DNA of 64,000 nt from Bryoerythrophyllum caledonicum (GCA_963971425.1 OZ020526.1:6165976-6229975), one strand, 5' to 3'. Counted from the stretch's first letter, positions 47,301 through 58,589 are shown. Notes: a model not told the origin generated them from the letters alone. Numbers and translations are program-made.

Positions 47301-47477
47301 TGAACGCACCGATGAAAAACGAGCGCAGTTAGGGTTTGTGACAAGATGATGTTCCCCTTACAGCGACAACGAGTTGCAAGTGAAGAGCTCGGAGTAGCGC
47401 GAGAACGACCAGCCGTGCTTCCCGTGCAAGGGAACTGGCTCGCAGGTGTGCCGCTTATGCGTTGGTGCGGGCAACAT

Positions 47478-47595
47478 GGGGAATGCTATCTTGCGAACAG
47501 TGAGCGGTGAGCGGTGAGTGGTGAAACGTGAGCGGTGAGCAGTGAGACGTGAGCGGTGAGCGGTGAGACGTGAGCGGTAAGGGGTAAAAACTTTA
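47478..47595 (+). repeat. left terminal inverted repeat
   Basis: GGGGAATGCTATCTTGCG followed by imperfect tandem GTGAGCGGTGAGCG units ending GTGAGCGGTAAG. Pairs with 58590-58704. Confidence 0.85.
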
Positions 47596-47889
47596 CAGTG
47601 CATTTACTTCAAAAATTTAAGTGAAAGTAAAATAAAAAGGACTTCAAATTCTATAATATAAAAATTAATTTGTTATCCTGAAGAGAAATATAATAATATA
47701 TCTGAAATGACTTAAAAAGAAGCGGTAAGAGGGTAACCTATATCCGTAGACGTTGTCCGTTGTGGGAAGCCCCAAAAATGTAATCAGAATTTAAGTATCA
47801 GTTGACACCCGGCAAAACTTCTATGATATTCGTTAACATAAGTGGTTCTCGGAGGGTTATCAAAGATATAGGTTGCAAATCAAAATTAT

Positions 47890-50140
47890 CTAGGAAGAGG
47901 AGTTACAATAACTATCCGACGATGAAAGGAAAATATCTGACTCCTCTACTGCCTCAAGATCAAGAAATTTGAGAAAACTAAAACCTGAACAATAGGAAGT
48001 GGATGCAGACAAAGGGGAATCTACAATTGCCATCTGATTTGCAGCTTGGCCCGCATACAAAGGGAGCAAGAAATCCCTTTCCGGTGAAGCTACTAACTCC
48101 ATCAAACTGAAATAAAACGCGAGAGCACAAATTAATATGAGGGAATATAGAAACAAGTGAAGTAAAATTTAATGTTGTGACTTACTTATTTAAGCGGTTT
48201 CTCTTGGTAATCTTGCAGATTGGGGGATCTTTATCAATGATAAGGTCCACGGTGGTGGGCTGAACGGAAGTGGATCTCGGAGGCTTGGGCATAAATAGTG
48301 GCTTCAACACCACCTCAAATACAGCCTTATTGGGTTCGAAGCCGACGAAATGCCGACCAGCAGCGCGACACGCGTGAAGGGAGTTACCTGATGGATCAGA
48401 GAAAATGAGAATGATTGATTCAAAGGATAAAAGAGAAGCCAAAGAACTAAATTAGAGGCTAACAGATGGTTTAGGGATACCTGCAGATGCAAATGCATCA
48501 AAGATTACAGCGCCGGGCTTTGTGAGCAACTCAAATAGCATCTGGAAAAATATGATGCCCTTCTCTCGTCTAGCCCTCCAAGGAACATTACTGCGTATAG
48601 ACTGAGAAGAGAAGTCGTTGTGATTGAGAAGGACGTCGGTCTCTTCAATTTCCCAACCAGTCTTTGATAGATGAGCATTCACAATGTATGTGAAAGACTC
48701 CACTGGTAACGCGTTCCTCACGTAGAGGAGGATACGGAACGGTGGGTCTGAATTAGAAAAGACATGGCAAATTATTGGAATTAGTTGGAGTGTAAAAGAA
48801 ATATGTAGCAATGTCATTGAGATATATTCACTAACCTTTTTTGATGGATAAGATGGCAATGCTAACAATAATTCGTTAATACCCCACCACTCGCTAAGTA
48901 ACTTGAAATCGTAGGCTGCAGCGTATGACCGAATGTCGGTACGGATCTGCACGGACTGAGGGATGATAACCATAATGCATCCGAGTTCATGAAGAAACGA
49001 ATCAACAAATTCAAAGAGGGCCTCAACAACTGGTTCAGCATAGACATTCCAAGATGAAATGTCTTGAGGATCCCGCAAAATTGATGGACCTAGAGGCCTT
49101 CCGGGATGTCTCCAAGAATGAGGTCAAAACCACGGTGGGGACAAATTGCGCTGTGGGAAGTGGTCGAAGTGGGAGGACACACCTGCAAGAACAACAAGAA
49201 TTGATGTTATTTAGATTGAGTATTTAGGAAGAAAATCATTGTCAGACGCAATTCAGGCAGAAAAAGATGGAAAGCAAAACAAATGGTACGAGAAAACATG
49301 GCGAGACTTCACCTTCAGCATGAACTCATTCAGTCGAACCATACAGGGGTCGTCTTTTCCACCATTCATCATATCCTGGATAGAAGAGAGCTCCATTCTG
49401 ATTCCCATCTTTGGAGTTGACACGCTCGGTGGAGAGAAGGCGTCATGAAAGGGCTTCCTTTTCACCACATGAGAAGGCTGATGCGGAGGGGAGCCCGGAA
49501 TCTCCGGAGACGGTAGAACATCTGGAATGCTCTCAGCGACCACTGGAGCAGTGTCGGCCACGGCGACAGCTGAGGGAATGACGACCTCAACTTTAGAGTC
49601 GCGAGATGTAGAACCTCGAGCCTTCTTTGTGGCACCTTTTCCCTTATCCTTTGCTCTAGTTTGCACAACAACAGTTTGTGCATTTGTCTCCACCCCAATT
49701 AGCTCTGGCTGATTGGAATCGCGCAATGAAATGTCAAAGTGAGGCGGTTTCCGGACAAGGCAATCCAAATACCATCCGCAGGGCTCCCAATGTTGACGAT
49801 CCCAATCAATCTTGATTCCCTCTGATATCATGGTTGAGGGGCTCTTGGGATCCAGGTAGGATGCAAAAAATAGGGGGTTGCGGGTCACGGCCCTTGCCGG
49901 CATCAAAATGAACTTGAAATACCTGTATAAGGTACGCCTCAAAGCCGATTGAAACCCGCACTGATATCTAGGTTCATAGTTCTTGTGAACGCCCTTGTCC
50001 ACGTTGAACTCCCGATAAAATGTTGTATCCCATAGCTGAATCCGCATTTCCTCAACGTAGTCCAAAATTTGCGTGATTGGATCGCCATTATCGGGGTCGT
50101 AGTTCACTTCGACACCAATATCCAGCAACGAGCCATCCAA
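47890..50140 (-). CDS. beta-class (CcrM/HinfI-like) DNA methyltransferase-like protein of the transposon
   Basis: Exons that join in phase on the minus strand: an upstream exon ending at 49313 (open from 50140; true start not found), 49182-48481, 48387-48186 and 48106-47890 (stop TAG). All junctions are GT-AG. Exon 2 begins VCPPTSTTSH and reaches GFDLILGDIPEG, which has the form of motif IV (xDLIxxDPPY) with DIPE for DPPY. After a frame change at about 49090-49096 it continues to LTKPGAVIFDAFASAG then, across the intron, NSLHACRAAGRHFVGFEP, the motif I form (PGxxVLDPFxGSGTTxxA..GRxFIGIE). Motif IV before motif I defines the beta class of N6-adenine/N4-cytosine methylases. The N-terminal exon has an acidic, then Ser/Pro-rich linker (49400-49640). 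The altered motifs and the frameshift suggest this copy is inactive. Confidence 0.65.
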
Positions 50141-50415
50141 CAGCTACTCAGTTTCAGTAGATAGCTGCAATAAGGATTCAATGAATTAGAAACTAAAACA
50201 GAGAAAACATACTTCAGCTGCTCAGCTTCAGTAGACAGCTGCGATTAGGATTCAACTTTTTAGACTGAGAACTTTTATAACTTAAACAAAGAAAACAAAG
50301 TGAATTTATAGTGGGTATCTAAGCCCACCACGTTGCTTGGTGAAGCCAATCAGGGAACTCACTATCTGGAAACTTTGTCTTTGGAAACCTGAGAGATTCT
50401 CGAAGATTTCCAACT

Positions 50416-50757
50416 CTATTCCAACGCTAGAGCCATTTCACTTTCATCACAGGATCCATGGCAGATGTCGCGAGCATACTTAGCTTCTCCGAGGTCATCT
50501 CTACGTTCATGAGCCTTGTAATGAAGCTTCACTTGACTAAGGAATGTTGCAGTATGCTTCGGATCTACAATTGGAAGTTTTTTTCGCAGCTCTGAAAGAG
50601 TGGAGCCCTTCATCTTCTCAACAGCTTTTTTCACAAAATTGTGAGAATAACTTGAAGTCCATTCCTTGGGATCCGGAAATCTCTCGGCAAACTTTCTCTG
50701 CGCCACCGCACCTGCTTCTCCGATCTCTTGCTGTGAATACACGATAAAGTTGTCAAG
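50416..50757 (-). CDS. unknown ORF or upstream exon in the transposon
   Basis: About 113 codons on the minus strand: YSQQEIGEAGAVAQRKFAER, FPDPKEWTSSYSHNFVKKAV and a Lys/Glu-rich helical stretch, ending at TAG 50416-50418. There is no ATG at the open-frame start, so it may be an exon. It lies upstream of the methyltransferase gene on the same strand and could be its 5' exon or a separate accessory protein. No domain recognised. Confidence 0.35.
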   Translation of the reverse strand, partial: LDNFIVYSQQEIGEAGAVAQRKFAERFPDPKEWTSSYSHNFVKKAVEKMKGSTLSELRKKLPIVDPKHTATFLSQVKLHYKAHERRDDLGEAKYARDICHGSCDESEMALALE

Positions 50758-51049
50758 CACAACTCAAGACAATTTAGAGAAATCAAATGAAGCGCTCAGA
50801 CACACTAAACAATTTGCATTTGGAAAAGGAAGTGTGCCGCTGCCGGCACACCATTTGCTTCATCAGTGTCCGCATTCAAAATCCTATATCTAGGCAATCT
50901 TTGTTCACAAGTATGGCAAGATCTAAGTCTAATGGGACTTTAAAGAAAGGTTTGAAGAATGATTCAGGTTTCTAAAGTATCACACAAACACATGATTGAG
51001 TTCTTGATTTATAACTACGTCTTATTATTCGATTCACATCTTTGAAGAT

Positions 51050-51690
51050 TTGCAATGTTGTGGGGGTGTGCCGCCAGCGGCACACCCCTGCAGGGTCGTG
51101 CTTATGAGTGATTGCGCGACGCTATGGGGGTGTGCCGCCAGCAGCATAGCTCCCATCGCTCACACCTTGGTTCTTAAAATGGCCATATCTCACTCAAAAA
51201 TAGTCCAAATTAAGCGTGCAATATGTTTTTTGGCATTTTCAAACAAATTTGTTATTAAAACACACCTCAAACGCTTCATTTGGGCTATTTTTGAGTGAGT
51301 TATGACCATTCAAAGGTGCTAAGGTGTGAGATATGGGAGGTATGCCGCATAGCGTTGCGCAATCACTCATAAGCACGACGTTGCGGGGGTGTGCCGCCAG
51401 CGGCACACCTTTCATCGCTCATACCTTGGCACCTTTTAGGAACCAAGGTTTGAACGATGGAAGGTGTGCCGCTGGCGGCACACCTCCCTAGCGTCGCGCA
51501 ATCAGTCATAAGCTCGACGCTTCAGGGATGAGCCGCCAGCGGTACACCTCCCATCGCTCATACCTTGGCACCTTTTAGGAACTAAGGTTTGAGCGATGGG
51601 AGATGTGCCGCTGGCGGCACACCCCCCTAGCGTCGCGCAATCACTCGTAAGCACGACGCTACGGGGGTGTGCCGAGTGGGAGTCTAAAAC
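51050..51690. repeat. palindromic satellite GTGTGCCGCCAGCGGCACACC, part 1
   Basis: The core is the near-perfect palindrome GTGTGCCGC-CAG/CTG-GCGGCACAC. It alternates with two spacers, CCCATCGCTCACACCTTGG (itself inverted across AAAAGGTGCC) and CCCTAGCGTCGCGCAATCAC plus TCATAAGCACGACG. Five core copies in about 600 bp. The array is interrupted at 51675 and resumes at 55046. Confidence 0.85.
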
Positions 51691-52334
51691 TCCCACTTGG
51701 TCGCCCCTACCAAAAAAATTAGTTAAAATAGGGTTTTTAGTATTAATTAACTAGAAAAATAGTTAGTATTGTGTGAAATTAGATTAGATAGCCAACAGAG
51801 AAAATAGAGAAATGCTTAAGTAGTTAATTAGGTTTATAGTGGTGATAAAACCGGGTCTTAAAATCACTAATTTAAGTTCCGGGAAACAATTTCAAAAGAG
51901 TCCCGGGAGATATCCCGGGACGTAAGTCTAAAATCACCACTTAACTCTAAATTAACTAGTTGAGTTTAGAAGGTAGTTAGAAGTAGTTGAGTTCTTCTAG
52001 ATGCTAATTCTTGTTTGAATTAGTAGTAGTGGTAGAGAAAAGAAAAGAAAAGACAAAAAAGAAAAAGAAATAGAAAAGAAAAAGATTTCCAAAAAAATTA
52101 AAAAATTAAAAATAAAATTAAAAATACATACATACCCGGGTATCAACCCGGGTATGAACTAGCCCGGGTACCAACCCGGGTATCTCCAGCCGTCATGGTC
52201 GGCCTCTCTCTCCCCGAAATTTCACCTGTTCTCTCCAGAAATTCTTTCCCCCCTCCAGAACTCTTCTCTCCTCCCCCTCCTTCTCTAAAAATCTCCCCCC
52301 CCCCTCAAATTTTCTCCTCTATCTCCCTATCTAG

Positions 52335-52366
<32 letters not shown>

Positions 52367-55045
52367 TTTGTCTTTTTGGAGTTGGGGTATGAAGAAGTAG
52401 TCAAAGGAGTGAAGAAGAGGTAGTGCAACAAGGAGGAAGAAGAAGAAGGAGAGGAGGCTTTTCAAGTGTCTTGGAGGTGCGCGGACTAGGGTTTGGTGGA
52501 AGAGGTGTGCAAGCTAGGGTTTGATGGAAGAGGTGCGCAAGCTAGGGTTTGATGGAAGAGGTGCGCGAGCTAGGGTTTGGTGGAGATTTAAGGGTTTTGT
52601 GGAAGTGGAGAAGATTTGTGGCCGAAGCGAGAAGATAAAAGAGACAAAAGAAGGAGGTTGCGGGTGCAACAACAAAGGTGACTCTTGCCCATGTTGGGTT
52701 TCTTTTGTTTGTGAGAATTTCTTGTTTGTGAGTCTTTTCCTCTCTTATCTACCGGGGTGACTCCCCGGTAATATCCTCCCCGGTCTAGAGAAAAAATCCT
52801 CCCCAGGGACTTCATCTAGACCTCATTGTGTTGTTTACATGTGTAATTGTTGTTGATTGTCCTAGCCTTGTGGCAAGTTTTTATCTTGAGTTGTCTCCCT
52901 CCTCATATCATTTTAGGTCTTGCCCACAATTCCTATCTTTTTCCCGGTCTTCCCGGTCAACCGGGAAGAACCTCTTTCTAAGTCCTTGTCTCCAAAGTCT
53001 TCTCCTCGTTATCATTATATGTGACCTTGTGTTGTTAGTATGTTGCTAGATGTGTGAGACACCCATATCCACATACTCTAGCAAAGTGTTCCGGAGTTGT
53101 CTACCGGCTGACCGGTAGACTTGTGTTTCCGGGCCGGACCGGAGTTTGTGACAAGTTAATAGGGAGATTGGTGGAAATACAGGCATTTTGAGGATTTTGT
53201 CTACCCGGGACAACATGGCTCTCCGGTGAGTTAGGTGGATTCTCCATCCTCTAAAGGTTGGGCTTGAAGGTCTATGAGAGAGAAAAGCCTCCCGGTAACT
53301 TCTACCAGGAAGGAACCGGTAGACCTCCCTTCTTCAACCTCGGAGTCTTTGGTGGAGTCCTATGCGGCTATACTAATCGAGCTTAAAGAGACTCCGCATG
53401 TATCTATAGATACACCCAACCTTCCGGTGGATACCGCCACTCCACCGGTAGACCTCCCGGTGGATATTCCCAATCCACCGGTAGACCTCTTGGGGGATTC
53501 TCTTGACCCTGTTGGTACTTCCAGACGTGGTAACAATCTCTATACGTCTCAACCGGAAGAGTCTTCCGGTTGAGTCTTTGTTATATGTTATGTGTTGATT
53601 TACCTCACCGGTTGGTGAGAAGTCGTTTTAAGTTGCTAGAATTACACACTAGAGTGAGAGTAGTGATGTCGATGGGGCCCCATTGCGCACCCGGTCACTA
53701 CCACTTGAGTGGTTTCTCCGGCTACTTATTTTTGTTAGGAAAAGGTTCACCGGTTCCGGGACCGCCGGACCGGGAGTCTTCCGGTCTACCGGTCTTCCAG
53801 TTTACCGGTCTACCGGTAATCCGCCGGTGACTAGGCTACCCTTGATTTTAGGATCTAGACGCCGTTTTGTCTTTTAGTGGAACTACTTTTGGAGGGTAGC
53901 TATTGACTTTAGTGCACCTCCTAGATGCCGTTTCGTCCTTTTGCGGTCTAATTTTGGAGCGTAGCTATTGACTTTAGTGCACTCTTTAGATGCCATTTCC
54001 ACCTTTTGGGGATCTAGTTTTGGAGGGTAGCTAGTGGCCTTTGTGTACTTAAGGGCCTTGGGCTCTTGTGTTATGTACTCTTCTCTTTGTTGATCTCCTC
54101 GTGTCTTGCCTTCATTGCTTGTGTCTAGAGTCTTTGTTGAGCTTATGTGAGTAGACCGGGAGAGGGTTGAGTCCTCCTAGTGTGTCTTTGCTAGGTGTGC
54201 AAGATTGTGACTTGTTGTGTGTTAAGTGATTGAGTGTGAGTAGAGACATCCCGAGGGGCTAGGATATCCGGGTTAGATAGGTAGAGTGAGGTCCGGGACT
54301 TGTGCTCTAGACTTTTCACCGGTGGGACCGGGAAGAGTTGCTTTAGCGGATGGGATCCGGGAAGCCCACGGCTATTTATGATAGCCTCCCTTAAGTGGGA
54401 AGTATTCGGATTGGTGGGGAGTAGGGGGTGACATCCCCCTTCTCTCGGTACACCGGGAGACATCCCGGCTAAGCCTGAGTCCGGAAAATACCGGGATTAT
54501 TACCCTTGCAGTGGATGAGTTCCGACGATCCCCGTGGAAGGTTGTTTTACTCATATGATTTGTTTAGTACTAACTTGTTGTGAGTCTTGTATCTTCTTGC
54601 TTTGATTCATTGGGTGTGGTTGTAGTTGGAACCCGGGCTTGCGTGCCCGGTTTACCGGGACAAGTTCCCGGTAGATTGTGAAGATCGGTAAACCGACTGC
54701 GACCTCTTTAACTCCTTCAAGGTGTAGGGTTAGATTGTGGATATCGTGGCCTCTGGACTGCGAGAACGGAGGGTAGTGACTTTCCGGGCACTGTAAAAAC
54801 TTACCTGAAATCTACTCTGACGCTCAACAGAGTTTAACTGAAACACATATGGTTACTTGTTACCGGTTACTAAGGTACCGGGGAAGCCATCCTCCGGGAT
54901 GTGCCGAGGTATTAAATGTGGATTATTGTTAAGATTTAAAGAGTTTGATGCACGTTAAAAATCCCTGGAAACGATCTGGTAAGTTGGGCTTGCTTAAGGT
55001 TAATTTCGGTTAATTTTGAGAATAACGAACCACTAGACTACGACA
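51675..55045. mobile_element. 3.37-kb LTR-like insertion, probably a solo LTR
   Basis: Splits one satellite palindrome. TGCCG stands on both sides (51670-51674 and 55046-55050), a 5-bp duplication. It begins AGTGGGAGTC and ACTCCCACT (a 9-bp hairpin) and ends ACTACGACA. A CT-microsatellite followed by TATATATAT (52340-52368) resembles a promoter at the U3/R boundary. The rest is rich in CCGGTAGACC-type words, with no gag or pol. Solo LTR of a large LTR element is the best fit, though the left end is not a canonical TG. No sign of a second LTR. Moderate certainty. Confidence 0.45.
52340..52400 (+). promoter_or_regulatory. TATA-like promoter within LTR-like insertion
   Basis: CTCTCTCTCTCTCTATATAT followed by ATATTTTGTC. 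Pyrimidine-rich sequence upstream and a purine-rich transcribed-looking stretch downstream fit an LTR promoter. Confidence 0.4.
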
Positions 55046-55370
55046 TGCCGCCAGCGGCACACCTCTCATCGCTCATACCTTGGCACCTTTTAGGAACCAA
55101 GGTGTGAGCGATAGGAGGTGTGGCACTGGCGGCACACCCCCATAGCGTCGTGCAATCACTCAGAAGCACGATGTCGTGGGGGTGTGCCACCATCGGCTTA
55201 CCTCCCATCGGTTACACCTTGGCACCTCTTAGGAACCAAGGTGTGAGAGATGGGAGGTGTGCCGCCAGCGGCACACCTTCTATCGCTCACACCTTGGTTC
55301 TTAAAAGGTGCCAAGGTGTGAGCGCTGGGAGGTGTGCTGCTGGCCGCACACCCCCACAGCATTGCACATT
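55046..55370. repeat. palindromic satellite, part 2
   Basis: Continuation of the array at 51050-51674 after the nested insertion; three further cores, some degraded (GGTGTGGCACTGGCGGCACA). Confidence 0.8.
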
Positions 55371-55499
55371 CCCTCCTATGCGCATCAAACTCCTATTTAC
55401 TGACAGAATCAATTTCTCAAAATCCAATTTAATCTGGCTGAAGAAATTTGGACTCAGCAAGTGGATAAAGGGACATACATGATAGAGGATAGAGTTCAA

Positions 55500-55985
55500 T
55501 GACGTAGGCGTGTGCGTATAGCACGTCCTTTTCGTAGAGTTTTGCTTTGCTTCAGCTGCATTGATTTCCGCCTTCGATACCAGTTTTTAAAATAGTTCAA
55601 AGGCTGCCCGGCCATGCCTTGAATTCGGTAGAGCTTGTGAACAAGATTTGTTGTCACAAAAGATTTCTGGTTTTGCCTGCATAGGTAGATCATTAAACCA
55701 TTTAGACAAATTTTTCATTTGATGCAAAAGATTAAGTTGTTTGCACATAAAGAAACTTCAGGAACATCGTCACTTTCTGCTCCATTGTCATTCAAATCCA
55801 AGGCTTGGGCACTTCCTGCAAATACTGATTTGTTAGTGATGAAATCACAAGTCCATTGAGATTAGGTTTCTTTTTTGATAATTACCTGATGGCTGCACAG
55901 CAGAATTCGAGGGGTTCAGTGTCTCCATTTCAGTATCTCGTTCATCTCCGCAAACTTACACATCAGATTGGCTCTCCATTTCTGC
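55500..55985 (-). CDS. possible small exons of an acidic/basic protein
   Basis: On the minus strand, a segment with METLNPSNSAVQPSG ends at a GTAATT donor near 55885. A TTTGCAG acceptor near 55817 joins in phase to SAQALDLNDNGAESDD and VPEVSLCANN. A further stretch after an ATGCAG acceptor near 55683 is strongly basic (NWYRRRKSMQLKQSKTLRKG) and ends near 55500. How the second and third pieces join is unclear, and a TAA lies near the presumed start. No domain recognised. Could be the 5' end of a minus-strand transposon gene. Confidence 0.25.
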
Positions 55986-56161
55986 AAATTCAGTTGAGAG
56001 AACACTAGAGGGACAAGAATGAGACAAGAATGACATCATCCGATAAATGGAGATAATTGTGCAAAAAAATCCATCAAAACTTTAACAAGACACAGTATGA
56101 TCAAAAAAGCCAGAAGAGATATTCTATCCAAATCAGAGAATGGAGCTCATTTCTCTAACTA

Positions 56162-56713
56162 ATGAGCGACAAAACATCGTGCATATTCCAACACATTCTG
56201 CATAAGGCGGAGCTAAACAACAACAAGACAGAGACTCAACAAATGATCTCAACAGGCCGAATCGAGTTACGGCCCGACAGAAGTACACATGTTTCTCACC
56301 AAGCACTTCGCAAAGCGAACACTATGTTCGCAACCTCAGTGCACGATTTCGATACTGGCTGCATAAAATTGGACTGGGTGGAGAAAGTTGGATATGAATT
56401 ATTAAGCATACATTGCAGATTAAAACACCGTGTTCACTCAATCACCTGTAACACCTATAGTCACTCTGAACCTAGAAGACATGCACGAGAAGGCGCAGGC
56501 ATCTCCGTCATCAGATCCACGAAGTCTGGAGACACGGATTCCGCACACGAAACCTCCCCGATCCCACGACACAAATTCCGCACTGACCCTTATACATTTG
56601 ATAAAGACCTTGCGCGGAAGGCAAAAAACGTATCCTTCACTGTCTCACATTGCAATGAAAACATAGTTGAAAAACCGAATCTGAATTGGCTGAAATGCCA
56701 TCTTGCAATGTAG
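56162..56713 (+). CDS. open frame of unknown function upstream of SWIM ORF
   Basis: A 183-codon plus-strand frame starting MSDKTSCIFQHILHK and ending at TAG 56713. No recognisable domain. It may be coding or chance. It is on the same strand as the SWIM ORF but separated by about 80 bp. Confidence 0.2.
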   Translation: MSDKTSCIFQHILHKAELNNNKTETQQMISTGRIELRPDRSTHVSHQALRKANTMFATSVHDFDTGCIKLDWVEKVGYELLSIHCRLKHRVHSITCNTYSHSEPRRHAREGAGISVIRSTKSGDTDSAHETSPIPRHKFRTDPYTFDKDLARKAKNVSFTVSHCNENIVEKPNLNWLKCHLAM

Positions 56714-56790
56714 CGGAGACTGTCCACAACAAGTGATTGTAGCAGTCAGGAAAACGTGGAAATGATTTATACGTTGCCACTGTCGATGAC

Positions 56791-58116
56791 ATGGTTCGGG
56801 CATTCATGCAAGTCGTGGCTTGCTATCAATACTCGAAAGGTGAGCGAGGAAGGCAAGGGCCTGGGAAGGAAGAGCTTCGACTTTGTACTGCTCATTGGAT
56901 TGCTCAACGTTCGGGGAACTCAAAATCTCTTCATGAGGCTTTCTGTAATATGCCTGGAGATGCTGAGTTTTGCACTCGCCCTCCACATTTGGAAGGAGAG
57001 GAAGTCTTCTTGTCCGTGAAACGAAAGCCAGACCTTCCTCCCGGATTTGAGTTCGGTTCTCATCGTCCTGACAAAATCAACATTTCACGTCCTAGAGTCG
57101 CGATAAGGGCGTCTTCACAAATTACTATGGACCTTACTACTCACGATTGTATGTATTCAACAGTTGCGGAAGCTCCAACAAACCTCGCCAGTACCCTTAG
57201 ACCTGGAATTTCAACAAGGATAACCCAGAATATGGGTGTGTTGGAGACTACCTGTGACGAGAGCAAGTGGCATATTGCTAGGCTTCCGAGGACATCAACG
57301 AAAGCCTGTTTTGCACAACAGGCTAGTACGAAGAAGAAGTGTACTGCTCGAATTGTGCAGAACAACAAGAGTACTACCGCACCGACTTACAGTAGCATGA
57401 TGAAGAACTATAAGAAGACGCGACTTGATAAGATGCAGTTTTTCTTCTGTAACAAGGACATCAATCACTGTGTGATGGAATCAAAGAGGGACTGGGTAAT
57501 TTCTAAGCCAGTGGTCCCCGAAGTTTGGCCGGTGATATCTGGCACGTCCCTTACGAAGGCCGAGATTCTACGTCTGGGAAGTGCAGGTTTTCGTCTCGCA
57601 TCACGTATAATACTCTCTCCCCGGAAGTTGTTCTCTCAGGATGGTGCATTGTTTGACCTGAAATTTGTTTCAACTCCGGTGAACTCAGATGAGCATCCGA
57701 AGCGAAGATTCGGCAAGAACGTCCGCTGGAATCCGAAGGCCCCAACCACCAGACATCGGAACACCTACGCATCTGCGCTTTCGGTTCTTGGAAAAGTCAG
57801 TAACCTTCTTATGCTCCCTGATCTTGCCTTTGGCTGCATTCTCTCGTTTGAGTCCAAATCCATAACTAAAGTTTCAAACTACATGATCTCTATTAGTCAA
57901 TTTTCCAGTTGTGACTGCGTGTCTTTCAAGGAGTTGTCCAGCAAGTCTCTAGGCAGACGTCCTCAATGGTGTTACTGCAAACACCTTTATTTTATCTTTA
58001 CCATTGTTTGTGAGCTAGATCCAGAGGTAGAAGTCTTTATGCACGCCCCTAGTTTTAGTTTCAACGAGATTAAGCGTGTTCTCGAAGTCTTGCTTCAGAA
58101 AGAGGGTTGCATATAG
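56791..58116 (+). CDS. SWIM zinc-finger protein of the transposon
   Basis: An open frame of 441 codons (MVRAFMQVVACYQYSKGERG... to TAG). Near the C-terminus, YMISISQFSSCDC (CDC at 374-376) and QWCYCKHLYFIF (CKH at 396-398) form the SWIM pattern CxC...CxH, with the usual preceding beta strands and following helix. SWIM fingers bind DNA or protein and are common at the C-terminus of Mutator-like transposases and FAR1-type derivatives. The upstream 370 residues are basic with several Cys, and I cannot align them to a DDE catalytic core. The start is uncertain and an upstream exon is possible. It lies at the right end of the element, opposite in strand to the methyltransferase gene. Confidence 0.6.
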   Translation: MVRAFMQVVACYQYSKGERGRQGPGKEELRLCTAHWIAQRSGNSKSLHEAFCNMPGDAEFCTRPPHLEGEEVFLSVKRKPDLPPGFEFGSHRPDKINISRPRVAIRASSQITMDLTTHDCMYSTVAEAPTNLASTLRPGISTRITQNMGVLETTCDESKWHIARLPRTSTKACFAQQASTKKKCTARIVQNNKSTTAPTYSSMMKNYKKTRLDKMQFFFCNKDINHCVMESKRDWVISKPVVPEVWPVISGTSLTKAEILRLGSAGFRLASRIILSPRKLFSQDGALFDLKFVSTPVNSDEHPKRRFGKNVRWNPKAPTTRHRNTYASALSVLGKVSNLLMLPDLAFGCILSFESKSITKVSNYMISISQFSSCDCVSFKELSSKSLGRRPQWCYCKHLYFIFTIVCELDPEVEVFMHAPSFSFNEIKRVLEVLLQKEGCI

Positions 58117-58589
58117 TGTTTGATTTCACAAAGTAACCCTTTTACCTATTTTCTATAATATGTAAGAGACAGTGAGACTACAGGGCCACCGCTGTATTGG
58201 CAAGAATTTGAATTGTTCTTGAATCGCTCAATGTCTTTTTGATAATTTTATTTCCCACTTTTTCAATCTTCACTTTTTTGTAATTTTGTTTCACTTTGTT
58301 TTTATCTTTTTTGTCACTTTTTTCTCTCTTTTATTTTCTCATATTTTTATACTTACGTTTTTTTTCCTCTTTTTGGTTTGTTTTTCACAGTTTCTGCCCG
58401 CGGTCATGTACGTGAAATTGTCTTGCTCCTTTCTCAGTCATAAGGCCGTCTTGGAATCCTTATTTTAGATTATTTTTGGTAACATAAGTTTCAGTTCCTG
58501 TAGTCTGATTACTATCGTATAGTAAAAAAGTAACTTTCATATAGTGAAAAAGTAACTTTTATATAGTAAAAAGTGACAATTTTCAAAAC

